A DNA stretch of 64,000 nucleotides, taken from contig NC_066833.1 in NCBI RefSeq assembly GCF_001640805.2, forward strand, positions 1,189,992-1,253,991, given 5' to 3'. Origin of the DNA: Lates calcarifer (Eukaryota > Chordata > Actinopteri > Centropomidae). This document shows positions 33,801 to 48,800 of this stretch, piece by piece (positions within the stretch are counted from its first letter, which is position 1; each line of letters starts with the position of its first letter). Both the position numbers and the translations under genes were made by a program. The notes beneath the pieces were generated by a model, which saw only the letters and a program-made list of their open reading frames with translations, was not told the origin of the DNA and did not search any database.

Positions 33801-36800
33801 TGTGAAACAAGTTTAGATTTTAGAGAAGCTCTCACACATTACATTGCATATTGTTTTCCTGTGTTGTAATCTGCATCATGTGTCTTGTCATCTGCAGATC
33901 CGTTTCTCCCTCCACCCGACTGTCCATCTCTCCCATCAGACCTGTCAAGTCTCCTGTCATGACCAGGAAACAGGTGAGAACATTTGTCAGGAGTTCGTAT
34001 CCAGATACTTAGACCAGCTCTGAAAAGGTTTCTGAAGTCGAGATTTAGCGCTCCGAGTCTCAGAGGCGAGTTTTTCAGAAGCACTTAACTATTACTTTGT
34101 GTTGAGTCTTACCACATTCTAGATCACTGATACTCACTGTGTGGCTCATGAACCTCATGCAGCGCACTATGCTTATTGGTGACTCACATGGCATCAGATA
34201 AGTACATGATAATGCGGCCAGGGTGAACCTATATCGACTGGTAAATCGAAAGCCTCAGCTTCTACCATTCAAGATGAGCAGAGAAAATCTTAAAATGGAC
34301 AGATGTTTTTTATTTGTCCTCAAATGATACATACCCAGTGTCCTGCCAGTGTGGTAGAAAATAGTGAAGACCATTGTTCAGACGTATCTCAACCGTTGGA
34401 GGCACATTTTGGGGTTTTTTGATTCTGTTGTGCGCCTCAGTTCTTGTCACCACTGCCTCTGCTGTTGCTTTGTGAAGGTGTAGACGACAATGTGACTCAC
34501 CTGTCACATTCAGTGTTCCCACTACTGCAGCGGCACATGAGTGATCCCTCACTGACTTCCCACCGTTCAACACTACTAGTTGTATTTTTTTGACTCTGTG
34601 TGAATAAGATTGAGTCACACATGTGGAATAGTTATCCAGGACTCATGAAGAGCCACTTCCCCTGTCGTAATAGATGTATAAGACTTGTATGGCCTTTTTT
34701 GTCCATAGAAATGCTGAAAATGTAATAACAAAAACACTTTGACTAAAGAGAGGGAAAATAGCAGCAGACAAAATCAACAGATCTTACTGTAATTAATATA
34801 TTAAATGAACAGGATGACACATTTCCATCATTTTTCAGTGGAACTCTTTTGATAGTGTCGTCTTGTGTCTTTTTCTGAAATGGTTTAATGGCACCAAATG
34901 TTTGTCTCCACAAGCCAAACTCCTAATCTTAGCATGTTGAAAGTGGATGGAAACACGCATTCATTTGTTCCACCCTTGTTTGTGCAAGGTTTGGTTAAAC
35001 TTTGTGCTTCCTCTGTCAGGTATCTGCCGGTGCAGAGGTCCTGCCACCCTGGAAGCAGGGAGACTACGTGGCTGAAGCCGGCTACACCACTATGACCAGC
35101 ATGACCAGTGTCAGCAGCGCCACCCAGCTGCGTATGGAGAAGCACTGGGAGCAGCAGGTCACCGCCACTAGAGAGGTGAGAACGGTGGAGTCGCCTCTGG
35201 CTGTTTGTACGAGCGTTTTGAATCAGTTGACTCTTCAGGTGGCAGATGAGTGTGAACTTAATGAATGTATTTGTGAGCTTTACTTGTGCCTGCAGATTAG
35301 ATAAAGGGGAGGAGAATGGAAATCTGCTTTAAATCTGAATTACACACCAGTGAATGCATACTGAGTAATGAATCAACAGAATGTTAGTGTAACTAGACTA
35401 ACAGTGAATGTAGCGAGCTGAAGCAGTGCCTTGGCCCAGCTCTGTAGTGTGAACAGGTGCTCATGTGTTGATGTGCTGTGAATGCGTCAGGACGAGCATG
35501 TTACCCAGGACGATAAGAGCGTGGCAGTGGCTACTGTGGTGGCAGCTGTGGATCAGGCTCGTGGCCGGGGGCCGCCTGAGGCCGCTGTGTCCGGAGAGCA
35601 GGTAGACCCCCCCACCCGTCTGCTACCATCACCCCACCTGCTGCTCAAACTGCCACTTAATCTTTTTTCACTCTTTCTTCTTTTGTCACTGTAATTTTTT
35701 TTTTTCACCTCAGTCTTGATGAATCCGCTTTGTCTGTGTGTTGATTTCACTGAGCACATTTCTGTTCCCCAGAGGATGAATCTTTTTTACTTTAACAATC
35801 CAAGGCTGAAACTCGTCGTCAGATTATATGTTATGGTGCAGAGCTTGTCCCACAAACCCTGAGATTGATATCCAAGTCATGCAAGAGTAGAGTCATTACA
35901 GAGAGGACAGACACGTTGTTTCAAGACTCTGGTTTTTACTTTTATAATGTTTCCCTGACACCTCCTAACTGTAATCCCTGATGATGCTTTCAAATTAAAC
36001 CAGAAACTTTACAGTGCAACAAATCTCCTGTCCTGTTCTGGAATGACTTTGCTCTCACATATTTTATGATCTGCAATAAACTATTCAGCCTGAATTAAAA
36101 TAAGCAGAGGACAAAATGGTACCATTGGGATAATAAGTTACCACAGTTGCTAGTTTGACCTTTCAACATAGAGGGTGGATTGATTAAAGATTAAATGAGA
36201 TACACAACGGGGCATCATCTGCGTAACAGTGTTGGGAAGTTATGAATATGGTTAAGGGAAGAAGCAGAAAGAAATCACATTGAAAAGGAAGAAGAATAAT
36301 TTGGAGGACACCACATTATGGACAGAGGACAAAGTTACCAGCATCTACATCAAATATCCTGTTAGATTATTGAACAGGTGGAGACGTGGAAATGAGAAAA
36401 CCTGAGATGAACTAAACTCACACTCGGCTCATCTTCACACACTCATGTTTTATTTGAATGATTTTCTGGAAATTCAAAAAAAAATTGAGCAAAACGTAAC
36501 TATTGTGGTTTTAGCATCAATTAGCATCAGAGGTATTTGCTGACCAACACCCCCACCCATCTATTAAGTTGTGTATGTTTCACCTTTAATGGAGCAAGTG
36601 TTGGAACTGCCATCATCTCCTCTTCTTGACTTCTTCCCCTTCTGTATCAACATGAAGTTCATCTTGTCTTTGCTTCACTCTTAATGAGAGTAAACTGCAT
36701 GTTTCACTCTAATGTTGTGTGGCGCATGGTGTCATGTATTCAGTAATGCTCCCTTGTATTTATAATATGGAGGTATTTTTTCTTGTCATCTGTGGGGCTT

Positions 36801-39800
36801 TTGGTCGAATATCTTCCTCCTGTCGTCTTGCCATGGATGTTATGAGATCTATGTGCTGCTTATTGTGTCTCCAGGCTGAGGGAGGGAAAAGAGCCGGGGC
36901 GGTGGCCACAGTGGTGGCCGCCGTTGACCTTGCTCGCGTCCGCCAGCCCGTGCATGCAGAGGGCGGGCTAGCTGAAGAGGAGGAGGCAGTAGAGGTGGAG
37001 ATAAAGAAGCAGGCGGCAACGGCTGCAGAGAAACAAATTGTTGCAACTAAAACAGTGTCCGTTGAACTGCCGGCTGCCGCCACCGCCGCCGTCGCAGTGA
37101 CCTCAGAGCAGCACAGAGTCAAGGTCTCCCAGGTCGGAGGAGTTCACTGAATTCATATTAGATATGATATCTGACAATGATAATAGAGCTTTCTTAATCA
37201 CGCAATAAACTCTGTTGGTTACTCCAGATTCAGAGAACAACAGAAATCTCCTCCCGTGTGGACACTGGTGTCACCCCGTCCCCAGTACCACATTTCACAG
37301 TTTCTAAAGTTTCTGTTCCTAAACATGAACCTAGCCACGAGGTAAGGAGAGGAGCTGCAGGCCCGCCGTCGTCATCCAGAAACCTCCATTTCATCTTTAA
37401 CACCCACGCTTCTTCTTAACATACAGTCTCCGCTGTTTTGTTATGTGGTGTGATTCACTTTGACTTGCTCCTCACAGTATCACCCATCCTAAAATATTTC
37501 ATCACGTTTTATCATGGCCATCGACTGCACAAACCTATGAAAAGTCAGTTCCATGTTGTATATATAATATTGCAACTTTAGACTCTGAAGTTTCACTCTT
37601 CCCTACTTTGTGCCCAAATTAAAGTTTTGTGTAGTTTTGTGTAATGACAAGATACTGAGGGAACTGTAACTCAGAACTCCAGGTGTCTTGTCCCCTCTTC
37701 AGTTTCATACGAACAACCTCAGGTTATGTTGTATCACTTTTTTCTGTGCAAACAGAGTTAGATAAAATGATGTTGCTGAGACAAACCTCTGGGTATATTT
37801 TCTTAAACTAACAAGTCAGTGAAAAATAAGCTTAGTAAGCAGTACATTTTGAAAGAGTGGTGAGCATTATATTTATTCACCACTTTTAGGTCGTTACCTT
37901 GGTGTAATTATCTAGTTCTCCAAACATCACAGTCACACTGACACACAATGCCGCTTCTTTTACAAAACCATCTTTGGCTACAGCAGCAAAATCCTGCCGT
38001 TTCAGAAACTGGAATCTGAGATTTTTGCACAGGTTTTGCTTAAAAATGACTGCAATAATTAAGCGATTATCAAAATATTTGCAGATTATTTTTCTGCGCA
38101 TCAATTGATTGACTTATCACTTCAGCTCTAAAAATAATTAAATCGGAATAAACAATCAGTCAGTATTTCTCCACCTGACAGCACTGAGATGCGTTCAGCT
38201 GCTGTTTTGTTAATCGAATAAAGATTTCAGTCATTTTTCAAGGCAAACACTTGCTAACTTAAAGTTTCTTAAATGTGAAGATTTGCTGCTTTTCCAGACT
38301 GTGGTCTACTATACAGACTTCGGTCTATGGCCCTGCTACGACTAATTCCCACTTTTACTTAGATTCACTCCCCACGGTTTTCTTCCGCTAACTAATCTCC
38401 AGCTGAACATGGACTTTGGAAGCTTTGCTTGGTTTGTAACGATGGTTAATGCTGTTTTCGTTGGCTCGGTCAGGTGTCCATCGCTGGCTCTGCCATCGCT
38501 ACTCTGCACAAAGAGTTATCCTCCCCCGCTTCTCCAAGAAAGATCATCAAGCCCGTCAAGTCTCCCAGTCCGTCTCGCAGAGCGGCGACTGTGGAGGTTC
38601 GAGTGGCGCCGGAGCCCGTCCCCCCGCCGTTTAAAGACATCAGATATCAGAGTCAGGTTGAGTTACAGCCGAGCGGGGCTTACGCTGTGAGTGAAGAGGA
38701 GTTTGAGGACTGGGAGCCTCAGGTTGGTCCGACGCCCCTTTGCTTCCTTCACTTCCCCCAATATAACCCACTGTGGACTGTCACCTGCTCTACCCCTCTT
38801 CACCGCAGCCAATCACACGCTGCCCTTCACCTGCCTCATGAAGAATCCTCCTCTTCTTCTACTTCCTGTCTGCACCCGTTGATCCCTCCATTCTCTCCGC
38901 AGGAACTTTATCTGTTCTAACCGGCTTCCACCCCTCCATCCTCACAGAATGCCTCAACTGAGAAACACAGAGTTGTTGTGTTTGATAATGTTTGACTCGT
39001 ATTGTTGTTTGTCACCAGGAGGCGGCTGCAGTGCCCACCAGAGCCCAGGAGCCTGTTATTCCTCCTACACTTAACGCTGTAAGTATTTTTTCCTGTCCAC
39101 TTCCTATTTCTCTCCTTCATGAGTATGACCTTTTACTTTTGATACCTGAAGTACGTTGTGCCAGTAATATCTCTGTACCTTTTACCTATTAAAAGATCAG
39201 AGTACTTGTTCCATCACTGTTGCATCCCTCTCCCTTCAAAACTGGCTAGAAGTTGTCATATTTAAACATGCTAAATACTTGTAATGCAACAAATCATCCA
39301 CATATTAGATTATTTTTCACTCCTGGTATAGAAAGCAGGCTTTTCAGTAATGACTTAACAGTGAAGAGCTTCAGTCTTTCCACGTGTCTGAAGGAGTCAC
39401 TGTTTTCTGTTCAGGGCCTGAAGAACCTGACTGTGACGGAGGGTGAGTCGGTGACCCTGGAGTGCCAGATCAGTGGACACCCCACTCCTGTCATCATGTG
39501 GTTCAGAGAGGACTACAAGATTGAGAGCTCCATCGATTTCCAGATTAGCTATGAGAAGGGATTTGCCCGGATGGTGATCCGAGAGGCGTTTGCTGAAGAC
39601 AGCGGCCGCTTCACCTGTACCGCCACCAGCGAGGCGGGAACCGTCAGCACCTCCTGCTACCTGCTCGTCAAAGGTAATGGTGGTGGGATAATGAACAAAG
39701 GCCTTTTGAGTTGAAATGTAATGTGAAGTGTAATTCAAGCGCAAAAAGGTAATTGACCTCTGACATTAATCCTGCATTCCTCCTTCCTACCAGTAGCTTA

Positions 39801-42800
39801 TAGACAGGTAAGACAGCCAACTTACCAAAGTAAACTAAACATTACAGTCTTGTGGTTTTTGTGAGTTTAAAACTCTGTGATGTTATGCAGTTTCTGTTGG
39901 CAGGATGACGAATTAATTGCAGCTTGTGTTGACTGTGATTAGAATTCTGGCACTGTGGGTGCCTTCACACGTACCCTCTTTGAGCCAGACCGTAACAGCA
40001 GGTGTAAGCGGTGCTTTGGACCACAGTCCGAACCAAAGGACCAAAACCAAAACAAACCAGATCAAATGTAACAAAAACATGAAGCTTGGTTCAGACCTTG
40101 GTCCTGACTTTTAGGTAGGGCAATATCCTAATACAACTTTTTCCCTCTTTTTGTAGTGTCAGAAGAAATTGAGAGCAGAGAGGAGACGACTCTCACAGAA
40201 ATTGGAATCACACAAGAGAAAACGTAAGTCGTATATCCAGATACCAAGCAGTCATCATGAGCCACTGTAATATTATGTGTAAGTCTCTGCAGTTGTAGTG
40301 TTTGATCAGGCTGTTGTTTCCCTTCAGTGTTGCTGTCGAGACAAAGGCACAGATGGTGGCAGAGGTGACTACAGGAGAGTCTGCTGCTCCCTTCTTCATC
40401 AAGAAACCGACCGTTCAGAAACTGGTGGAGGGTGGAAGCGTAGTCTTTGAATGCCAGGTCGGAGGAAGCCCAAAACCTCACATTATCTGGAAGAAGAGCG
40501 GTGTGCCACTCACTACTGGATACAGGTACAAATCTCTAGTTTCTGTTCAGACCTGTCCTTTTGTTATTGTTAGCATTTCAAAACCTTTTCATAGACTGGT
40601 TCCGGCCTTTAAGGCTCCAGCTCCTGGTTCAGGTTTAACTAATCCAGACAACCTCTCTGCAGACAAGCTAACGTTTACTTGCTACATTAGCTAAGATGTT
40701 AGTGACCAGTCATTGTCAGTTACAGTCCTGCTGCCATCATGAGTTGGCTATGGTGTTGTACTTGTGAAGTAGGTAACGTTTTTACACTGAAAGTTCTTCT
40801 GCAATCATACGTTGGCAATTTTCTCTTGTCTAGTAGTATTTAATATATTTTTGCTAACATGCTATCTAATATTTTGATAAATCTGTGACCAAACATCTTG
40901 AGAAAATAGATGACTTCTGCAGATGACTGACTTTTTCATATGTTTTAATGTCACATGTTAAATGTGGTTGAGCTTTTGTTTAAATATCTTGATGTTTCCT
41001 GATCTCTTCGTTTACAGATTACAACTATAATAATGGTTTTGTTTTTTGCCATCAGATACAAAGTTGCCTACAAGAAGGAGACTGGAGAATGCAGACTGGA
41101 GATCTCCATGACCTTTGCTGATGATGCTGGAGAATACTCTGTCTTTGCCAAGAATCCTCACGGAGAAGCCTCAGCCTCAGCTGGCCTGCTGGAGGAAGGT
41201 ATATACATCCTTTTATTTCTCCATCCAGGGATCCAGGGATTTTTATCTTAACTGAATGAACTTCAAAAGGCATCCTCTATTTAGAAAACCATTTAAATGC
41301 ATCTGTGTTTACAGAGGAATATGAGGCTTATATGAGGCAGCATGATGTGACATATAAAACTGAAGTGGTGACGACGACGGTGGTTCAGGAGCCCTCTGTG
41401 GTCGTGAGTCAGTATGAGCTTGAACAGAGGAGGATGACAACCCCCATGAGCTTTGTCTCAGAAACGGTACTTTCTTTCTAAAGATCCATCAGTCTGTGAT
41501 AACAAGATTAGAAGTCTCAGTAATCCCAGTTCATATTTGATGTTAAATGTTAAAAAAATATTTTTGCAGGAATTCCTCATTTCAGCCTTTGAAGAGAGGA
41601 TCATCCAGGAGATTGAGCTCCGCATTATGAGGATTACCTACAGAGAGCTGGTGACAGAGGATGGAGAGCTGATGGTGACTGCAGCAGAAGAGGAGGCTGT
41701 GCAGCCGGCCTTTGACACACCGGTCAAAAACTACAGGATCATGGACGGAATGGGCGTCACTTTCCACTGCAAGATGGCTGGAAATCCACTGCCAAAGGTA
41801 CTGGGCTGGAAATGTTGATAAACATCTAGTTTAGAATTTGCAAACCGAAGCTTTTCTTATTTCATTAACAAGATAACTGATAATGATTTTTTGATGTATA
41901 AATTACTTTGTCTCTTCTCCCAGATTGCTTGGTATAAAGATGGCCAGCGCATCAGGCCTGGTGGCCGTTACCAGATGGAAGTTCTTCAAGATGGACGAGC
42001 TAGCCTTCGCCTCCCTGTTGTGCTACCAGAGGATGAGGGTGTATATACCGCCTTTGCCGCCAACATGAAAGGAAATGCCGTCAGCTCTGGAAAGCTCTAT
42101 GTAGAGCCATCTGGAGCTGTAACACCTCAGAGATACACACCACAGCCAGCAGTGCAGAGGATCAGGTAAGACTTAATGTTCTCCAACAGAGTTTTCCAAA
42201 AGATCAGAGTTTTCCAATGTAGACCATGATTCCTTGTTACAAAGAGGCACAAGAAAAAAAAATTATTATACCTTTATAATAACAATGGATCAAATTACTC
42301 TTTGTGAAATTAAGCAGTAGATTGCATTGATGAACCCGTAGAGTTAACACCAGACTTTGCAGCTCCCCTCAGCTCTATGGACATTCCTGTCCCACGGTTG
42401 TACTGGTTTGTTTCACTATCACTGCGCTCATAGCACTGTTTTTTGTGAGACAGACACAGTCAGAGTCTAGCTGGTGGGCATATTATAGCAATTAGCAGCT
42501 ATAGTGCCAGATATATTTTTTTCTGTTGCCATGCCTCCCTTAGACAACTGAAAAAGACCATGGCGTGGTGGGATGCTACTAGCCCTACCTAGTAACAGAC
42601 ACCTGCTACAGTGCAGACACTGTCATTTTGTTTGATAGCACTTTTCAAACTGAAAGCACCAGTACCATATCACCTTGACACTGATGACTCTGCTCCTCTC
42701 TCAGGTCCACATCTCCTCGTTCTCTGAGCCGCTCACCTGGTCGTTCTCCCAGCCGTTCTCCTGGACGTTCTCCTGCCCGGAGGCTTGACGACACAGACGA

Positions 42801-45800
42801 GGCTCAGCTGGAAAGACTCTACAAACCTGTGTTTGTCATGAAGCCTTCCTCAATAAAATGCTCTGAGGGGCAAACTGCCAGATTTGACTTGAAGGTTGTT
42901 GGTAGACCCATGCCTGACACATACTGGTTCCACAATGGTAAGAGAAACAAGTTTCAACATATTCTAGAAATGCATCTTTTTTGTTGCCTCTGAGGCATGT
43001 AAAACCATTTATCCTTTTCCCAGGACAACAAGTGGTCAATGACTACACCCACAAGATTGTGATTAAAGAGGACGGCACTCAGTCCCTGATCATTGTCCCA
43101 GCCATGCCACAGGACTCTGGAGAATGGACAGTTGTTGCTCAAAACAGAGCTGGACGTACCTCTGTCTCTGTAAATCTTACTGTTGACGGTAAGTCTGCAT
43201 CACAGATTAATTATACTGGATCAGATGACTTTCTTTCAGCTTTGAAAAAAGTTATCAGTTATTAAATCCTTTCTTGTTCTTTATCATATTTGCCCATCCA
43301 CAGCTCGAGAAAGCCTAGCACGCCCTCAGTTTGTTGAAAAGCTGAAGAACCTCACTGTAAAGCAGGGCACTCTGGTTGAACTGGCTGTCAGAGCCATTGG
43401 AAACCCCCTGCCTGACATTGTCTGGCTGAAAAACAGTGACATTATTACACCACAAAAGCACCCACATATCAAGTATGTATTTTTACTTTTATCTCTGAAT
43501 TATTTTCCAATCCTTTGAAACAGCTATATAAAACTATAAAGTGGCGAATTAGATATCCTCATCAATACATTTGAATGGTTACATATTTCAGGATCGATGG
43601 CACTAAAGGAGAGGCCAAATTCCAGATCCCAGCTGCTTCAGGCTCAGACAGTGCCTGGTACACAGCTACAGCCATTAACAAGGCTGGAAGAGACACCACT
43701 CGCTGCAGAGTCAATGTTGAAGTGGACTTCACTGCCCCTCAAGCTGAGAGGAAGCTCATTATTACCAGGGGTACCTACAAGGCCAAGGAGATTGCTGCTC
43801 CAGAATTGGAGCCCCTTCATCTGCGATATGGTCAAGAGCAGTGGGAGGAGGGCGACCTTTACGACAAAGAGAAGCAGCAGAAACCAATGTTCAAGAAGAA
43901 GCTGACCTCTATCAGAATGAAGCGTTTCGGCCCAGCTCATTTTGAGTGCAGACTGACCCCTATTGGTGACCCCACCATGGTAGTGGAGTGGCTGCATGAT
44001 GGCAAGCCTCTGGCAGCTGCTAACAGGTTGCGCATGGTCAATGAATTTGGCTACTGCAGCCTTGACTATGAAGTTGCCTATGCTAGAGACAGTGGTGTCA
44101 TCACCTGCAGAGCCACAAACAAATACGGAGTCGACCAGACCTCAGCTACACTGATTGTCAAGGATGAGAAGGGTCTTGTTGAGGAAACACAGCTTCCTGA
44201 AGGCAGGAAGGGAGCCAGAATCGATGAGATCGAGCGCATGGCTCACGAGGGAGGACCTGCAGGAGTCAGTGCTGACGAGGAAACTGAAAAGACCAAACCT
44301 GAAATTGTCCTGCTTCCTGAGCCAGCCAGAGTGCTGGAAGGTGACATTGCACGATTCCGCTGCAGAGTGACTGGTTATCCAGCACCTAAGGTCAACTGGT
44401 ACCTTAACGGACAACTCATCCGCAAAAGCAAGAGATACAGACTTCGTTATGATGGTATTTACTATTTAGAGATCGTTGACATCAAGTCCTATGACTCTGG
44501 AGAGGTCAGGGTGGTTGCAGACAATCCTTTGGGCACAACTGAGCACACTGTGAAGCTGGAGATCCAACAGAAAGAGGACTTCAGATCCGTCCTGCGCCGT
44601 GCTCCAGAAGCGAAGGCTGCAGAGGCTTCACATGAGCCTGGAAGAATGGGATTTGATGTTGTGAAGGTCGACCGGCCTGGCGAGGCCCCACAGGACAGGG
44701 AAGTCGTTAAACTTCGTAAGACACAGAGAATTGTTCATGAGAAAACCTCAGAGGAGTCAGAGGAGTTGAAGAGCAAGTTCAAGCGCAGGACAGAGGAAGG
44801 TTTCTATGAGTCCATCTCTGCTGTGGAGTCCAAGGCTCGCAAGAGGGACGACTCTTATGAGGATCTACTGAAGAAGACTAAGGAGGAGCTTCTTCATCAC
44901 ATGAAAGAGAAAGAAGAGGCTGAGAGGAAGAAGATGGAGGAACAAGGCAAAGTCACCATCCCCACAATCAAACCAGAGAGAATCCAGCTCTCCCCCAGCA
45001 TGGAAGCACCCAAGATCCTGGAACGCATTGCTAGCAAGACAGTTGCTCCAATGGATGAGGTTCGTTTCCGAGTCAGAGTCGTAGGAAGACCAGAACCTGA
45101 GTGCCAGTGGTTCAAGAACGGCATTCAGCTGGAAAAATCTGAGCGTATTTACTGGTACTGGCCTGAGGACCATTTGTGTGAATTGGTGATCAGAGACGTC
45201 ACAGCAGAGGATTCTGCTAGCATCATGGTTAAAGCCATGAATGTTGCTGGGGAGGCCTCGAGCCACGCCTTCCTGCTTGTGCAAGGTATTGCTACTTGTA
45301 TTTATACACTTACACACTTATATGTCTACCAGATTTCTCCAGTAATAGTTTTGTTGTCCTGATTCATTTCAATGTCTCATGTCATACTTTGTCATTGCAG
45401 CCAAGGCAGCAATTAACTTTACCCAAAACCTGGAGGATGCCAGTGCCAATGAGAAGGACACAATGGTGACCTTTGAGTGTGAAACAAACGAACCTTTTGT
45501 TAAAGTCAAGTGGTTCAAAAACGACATGGAGATCTTCTCCGGAGACAAATACAGAATGCACTCAGACAGAAAGGTTCATTTCCTGTCTGTGCTGATGATT
45601 GAAATGAGGGATGATGCCGAATACACTTGTGTGATTGCAGATGACGAGAACATCAGGACAAGCGCAAGGCTTCACGTAGAAGGTAATGAGAAGCTTCCCA
45701 TCTGCTTTTTTATTTGGGTGGATTGGTAGATTAAGGCTCTTGACATTGTTCTGTGCTCAGGCGCTGCCTTGGAGATCATCAAACACATGGAGAACATTGA

Positions 45801-48800
45801 GGTACCAGAGACCTATGCTGGAGAGTTTGAAGTTGAACTGTCTCGTGAGGACGCTGAGGGCAGCTGGTTCTTCAGGGACAAGGAGCTCTCTCCTAGCAGT
45901 AAATACATCATGTCCTCCCGCCGAGGAAGACACACCCTGTCTGTCAAAGATGTCAGGAAAGAGGACCAGGGGAAATACACTTTTGTATGTGGAGATCTGA
46001 AGACCAGTGCCTCACTGAAGATGAAATGTAAGCAACTTCTGTCCAAAAATAAAATGCCTGAACTTGCTTTCAAGTTCTATAGTTAACATCAGCTGCATGG
46101 TAGTTCTTAGTAATGTGATCATAATGAGGTTTCTCCACCTTTAGTGCGCCCAGTGACCCTAATGCAGCCCCTGGCCGACCTCACGGTCTGTGAGGGCGAC
46201 ATTGCTCAGCTGGAGGTGCGGTTCTCCCAGGAGAACGTTGAGGGAACCTGGATGAAGAACGGCCAGGCCATCTCCGCCTCAGACCGCATCCACATTGTAA
46301 TTGACAAACTAGTCCACAAGCTGCTGGTGGAGAACGTCACCAGAGAAGATGCTGCTTCCTACTCTTTTGTGGTTCCCGCCCAAGATATCTCCACCTCAGG
46401 CAAACTCAGTGTTCAAAGTAAGAGTCAAAATTAGTGCCAAATCTGTGAAACCGAGAACACTTTGAACATGTCTGATAACCATTTCATTGTCCTTCCTTAC
46501 AGCTATTGACATTGTGGTTCCACTGAAAGATGTGTCCTCCGTTGAGGGCACCAAAGCTGTTCTGGAGGCCAAGATTTCCGCTCAGGACATCAGCTCAGTC
46601 AAATGGTACCACAACGACAAACTGCTGATGCCCAGTGACCGAATCCAGATGGTGGCAAAGGGAGCCAAGCAGCGTCTGGTCTTCACTAGGACATACGCCT
46701 CAGATGAAGGACACTACAAACTGGTGGTCGGCAAGGTCGACACCAGCTGCAACCTGTCTGTCGAGCGTAAGACTAATTTCATTTTCCCACTTTTCCTGTT
46801 TTTAAGGTCCCACTTCCAGTTTAATGTTCTTACTGTGTTGCTGTTGTTCCAGAGGTACACATTGTGAAGCACATGGAGGACAAAGTGTGCTCCTGAGTCC
46901 CAGAACGTCACCTTTAACGTTGAAGTTTCTCACCCTGGCATCGACCCGATGTGGACATTCAGGAACCAGCAGCTCAAACCTGGACCCAAATACAAGATGG
47001 AGTCCAAGGGAAAGGCTCACTCTCTGACTGTCATTGATGCCATGAAGGATGAGGAGGGCCAGTATATGTTCCACGCTGGTGAAAAGACATCCAGCGCCAA
47101 ACTCACTGTCTCTGGTACACCTAAACTCTTAACATTAAACATTATTGAGGTATGTGCTGCTCTGTTGCCCCAGAATCATAAACCAAAAATGTTTCTTTGT
47201 TCTGCCACCAGGTGGAGCCATCACACGGCCCCTGCAGGACGTGACAGTGGCAGAGTCTCAGACAGCTGAGCTGGAGTGTGAGGTCGCCAATGCTAACGCT
47301 GAAGGGAAGTGGCTGAAGGAGGGTCAGCCTGTAGACTTTAATGAGAATGTGGTGAGCGAGGTGAATGGAGCTGTCAGGCGCCTTATCATTGTCATCACCA
47401 GACCGCAGGATGTTGGAGAGTACACCTACCAGGTGGCCAACTCCAAAACCACTGCTAACCTCAGGGTGGAGGGTAAGCACTGTCTTCTCATCATACATGT
47501 CAAGTATCCATGTTATCATGTATGTGGTGGTACTTGCGACTTCTGTCTTGGGATGTAATATATGTTACTAGGTCTTAATGTCTTTAAGTCCTGCTCCCTT
47601 CAGGATGAACCGTTTTAATGACCCACTGAATCATTTCCACTTGCCCCATCCTTAAGACAAACATTTTTAGTTGCATGACTTGAATAGCTGGACAAAATTG
47701 TGCTATGTAAATACTGAGTCCTTTGTTTCCATCTTCCAGCGGTGAAGATCAAGAAGACTCTTAGGAACCAGACTGTGACGGAAACCCAGGAGGCGGTGTT
47801 CATGCTGGAGCTTACCCACCCTGATGTGAAAGGATCCCAGTGGATCAAGAACGGTGTGGAGCTGCAGAACAGCGACAAGTATGAGATCATCTCTGAAGGC
47901 ATGGTCCACACCCTGAAAGTCAAGAACTGTAACACACAGGACGAGTCTGTTTATTCCTTCAAGCTGGGAAAACTGTCTGCCAATGCCAGGCTCAATGTGG
48001 AGAGTGAGTATCACTGATTACTGGAGTCTGCAGATTCATTTTAGTTATTTTTACCTACTTTCTTTGCATTCATTTTTGTCATTGATTAGAAACTTTTAAA
48101 CTGCCCTGACCCCTCATGCATAGTGTTTTTCATTCAGCACAAACTCAGCTGTAAATCTAACTTATCATTTTATTTTAACTTTGATCTGTGGCTTGTTTCT
48201 GCAGCGATCAAGATTGTGAAGAAGATAAAGGACGTGTCATCACTGTTGGACGGTACCGCCTCCTTTGAGATGAGCCTGTCACATGACAACATCCCTGTCA
48301 GGTGGATGTTTAAAGGCGTGGAGCTGAAGTCAAGTGACAAGTGTAAGATTCTGTCAGAGAGGAAAGCTCACAAGCTGGTCCTGCAGAATGTCGACAGCAG
48401 TAACGCAGGAGAGTACACCGCGGTGGTCGGACACCTGCAGTGCAGCGCCATGCTCACTGTTGAGGGTACGTAACACTTTAAATCAAATTATTACATCTAC
48501 ATAATGAAAAAGTCACAGTAAAATGGTTGATAAAAAAGAATTTATTTTGTGCCATTAAAAAACTAGGAAATGTTTAGAATTATAATTTTCCAGGAGTTTA
48601 ACATAATTTTATGAAATATTATTTGACATTTGTAATGTTGTTTTTACAAGGTTTTGTAAAATTTCTACAATTACAATTTCATGGAGTGTACATAGATCAT
48701 AGACATGAAATGGAATTTGAAATGAAATTTATAATGTTTTTGATTTTTCTTTCTTTTCTTTGCTTGCAGTTTTACAAAATGTTGTACAAAAATATTACAT

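Noticed and set aside
36760..37122. Minus-strand Ala/Ser/Thr-rich open frame across the titin Z-repeat exon
   Set aside because: A shadow of GCC-rich codons in the real exon on the + strand.
39794..39807. Possible 14-nt microexon (CAG|...|GTAAGA) between titin Z3 and the next linker exon
   Set aside because: It would change the phase from 1 to 0, while the next exon at 40157 needs phase 1 to read VSEEIE as in human. Direct splicing from 39673 to 40157 works perfectly.
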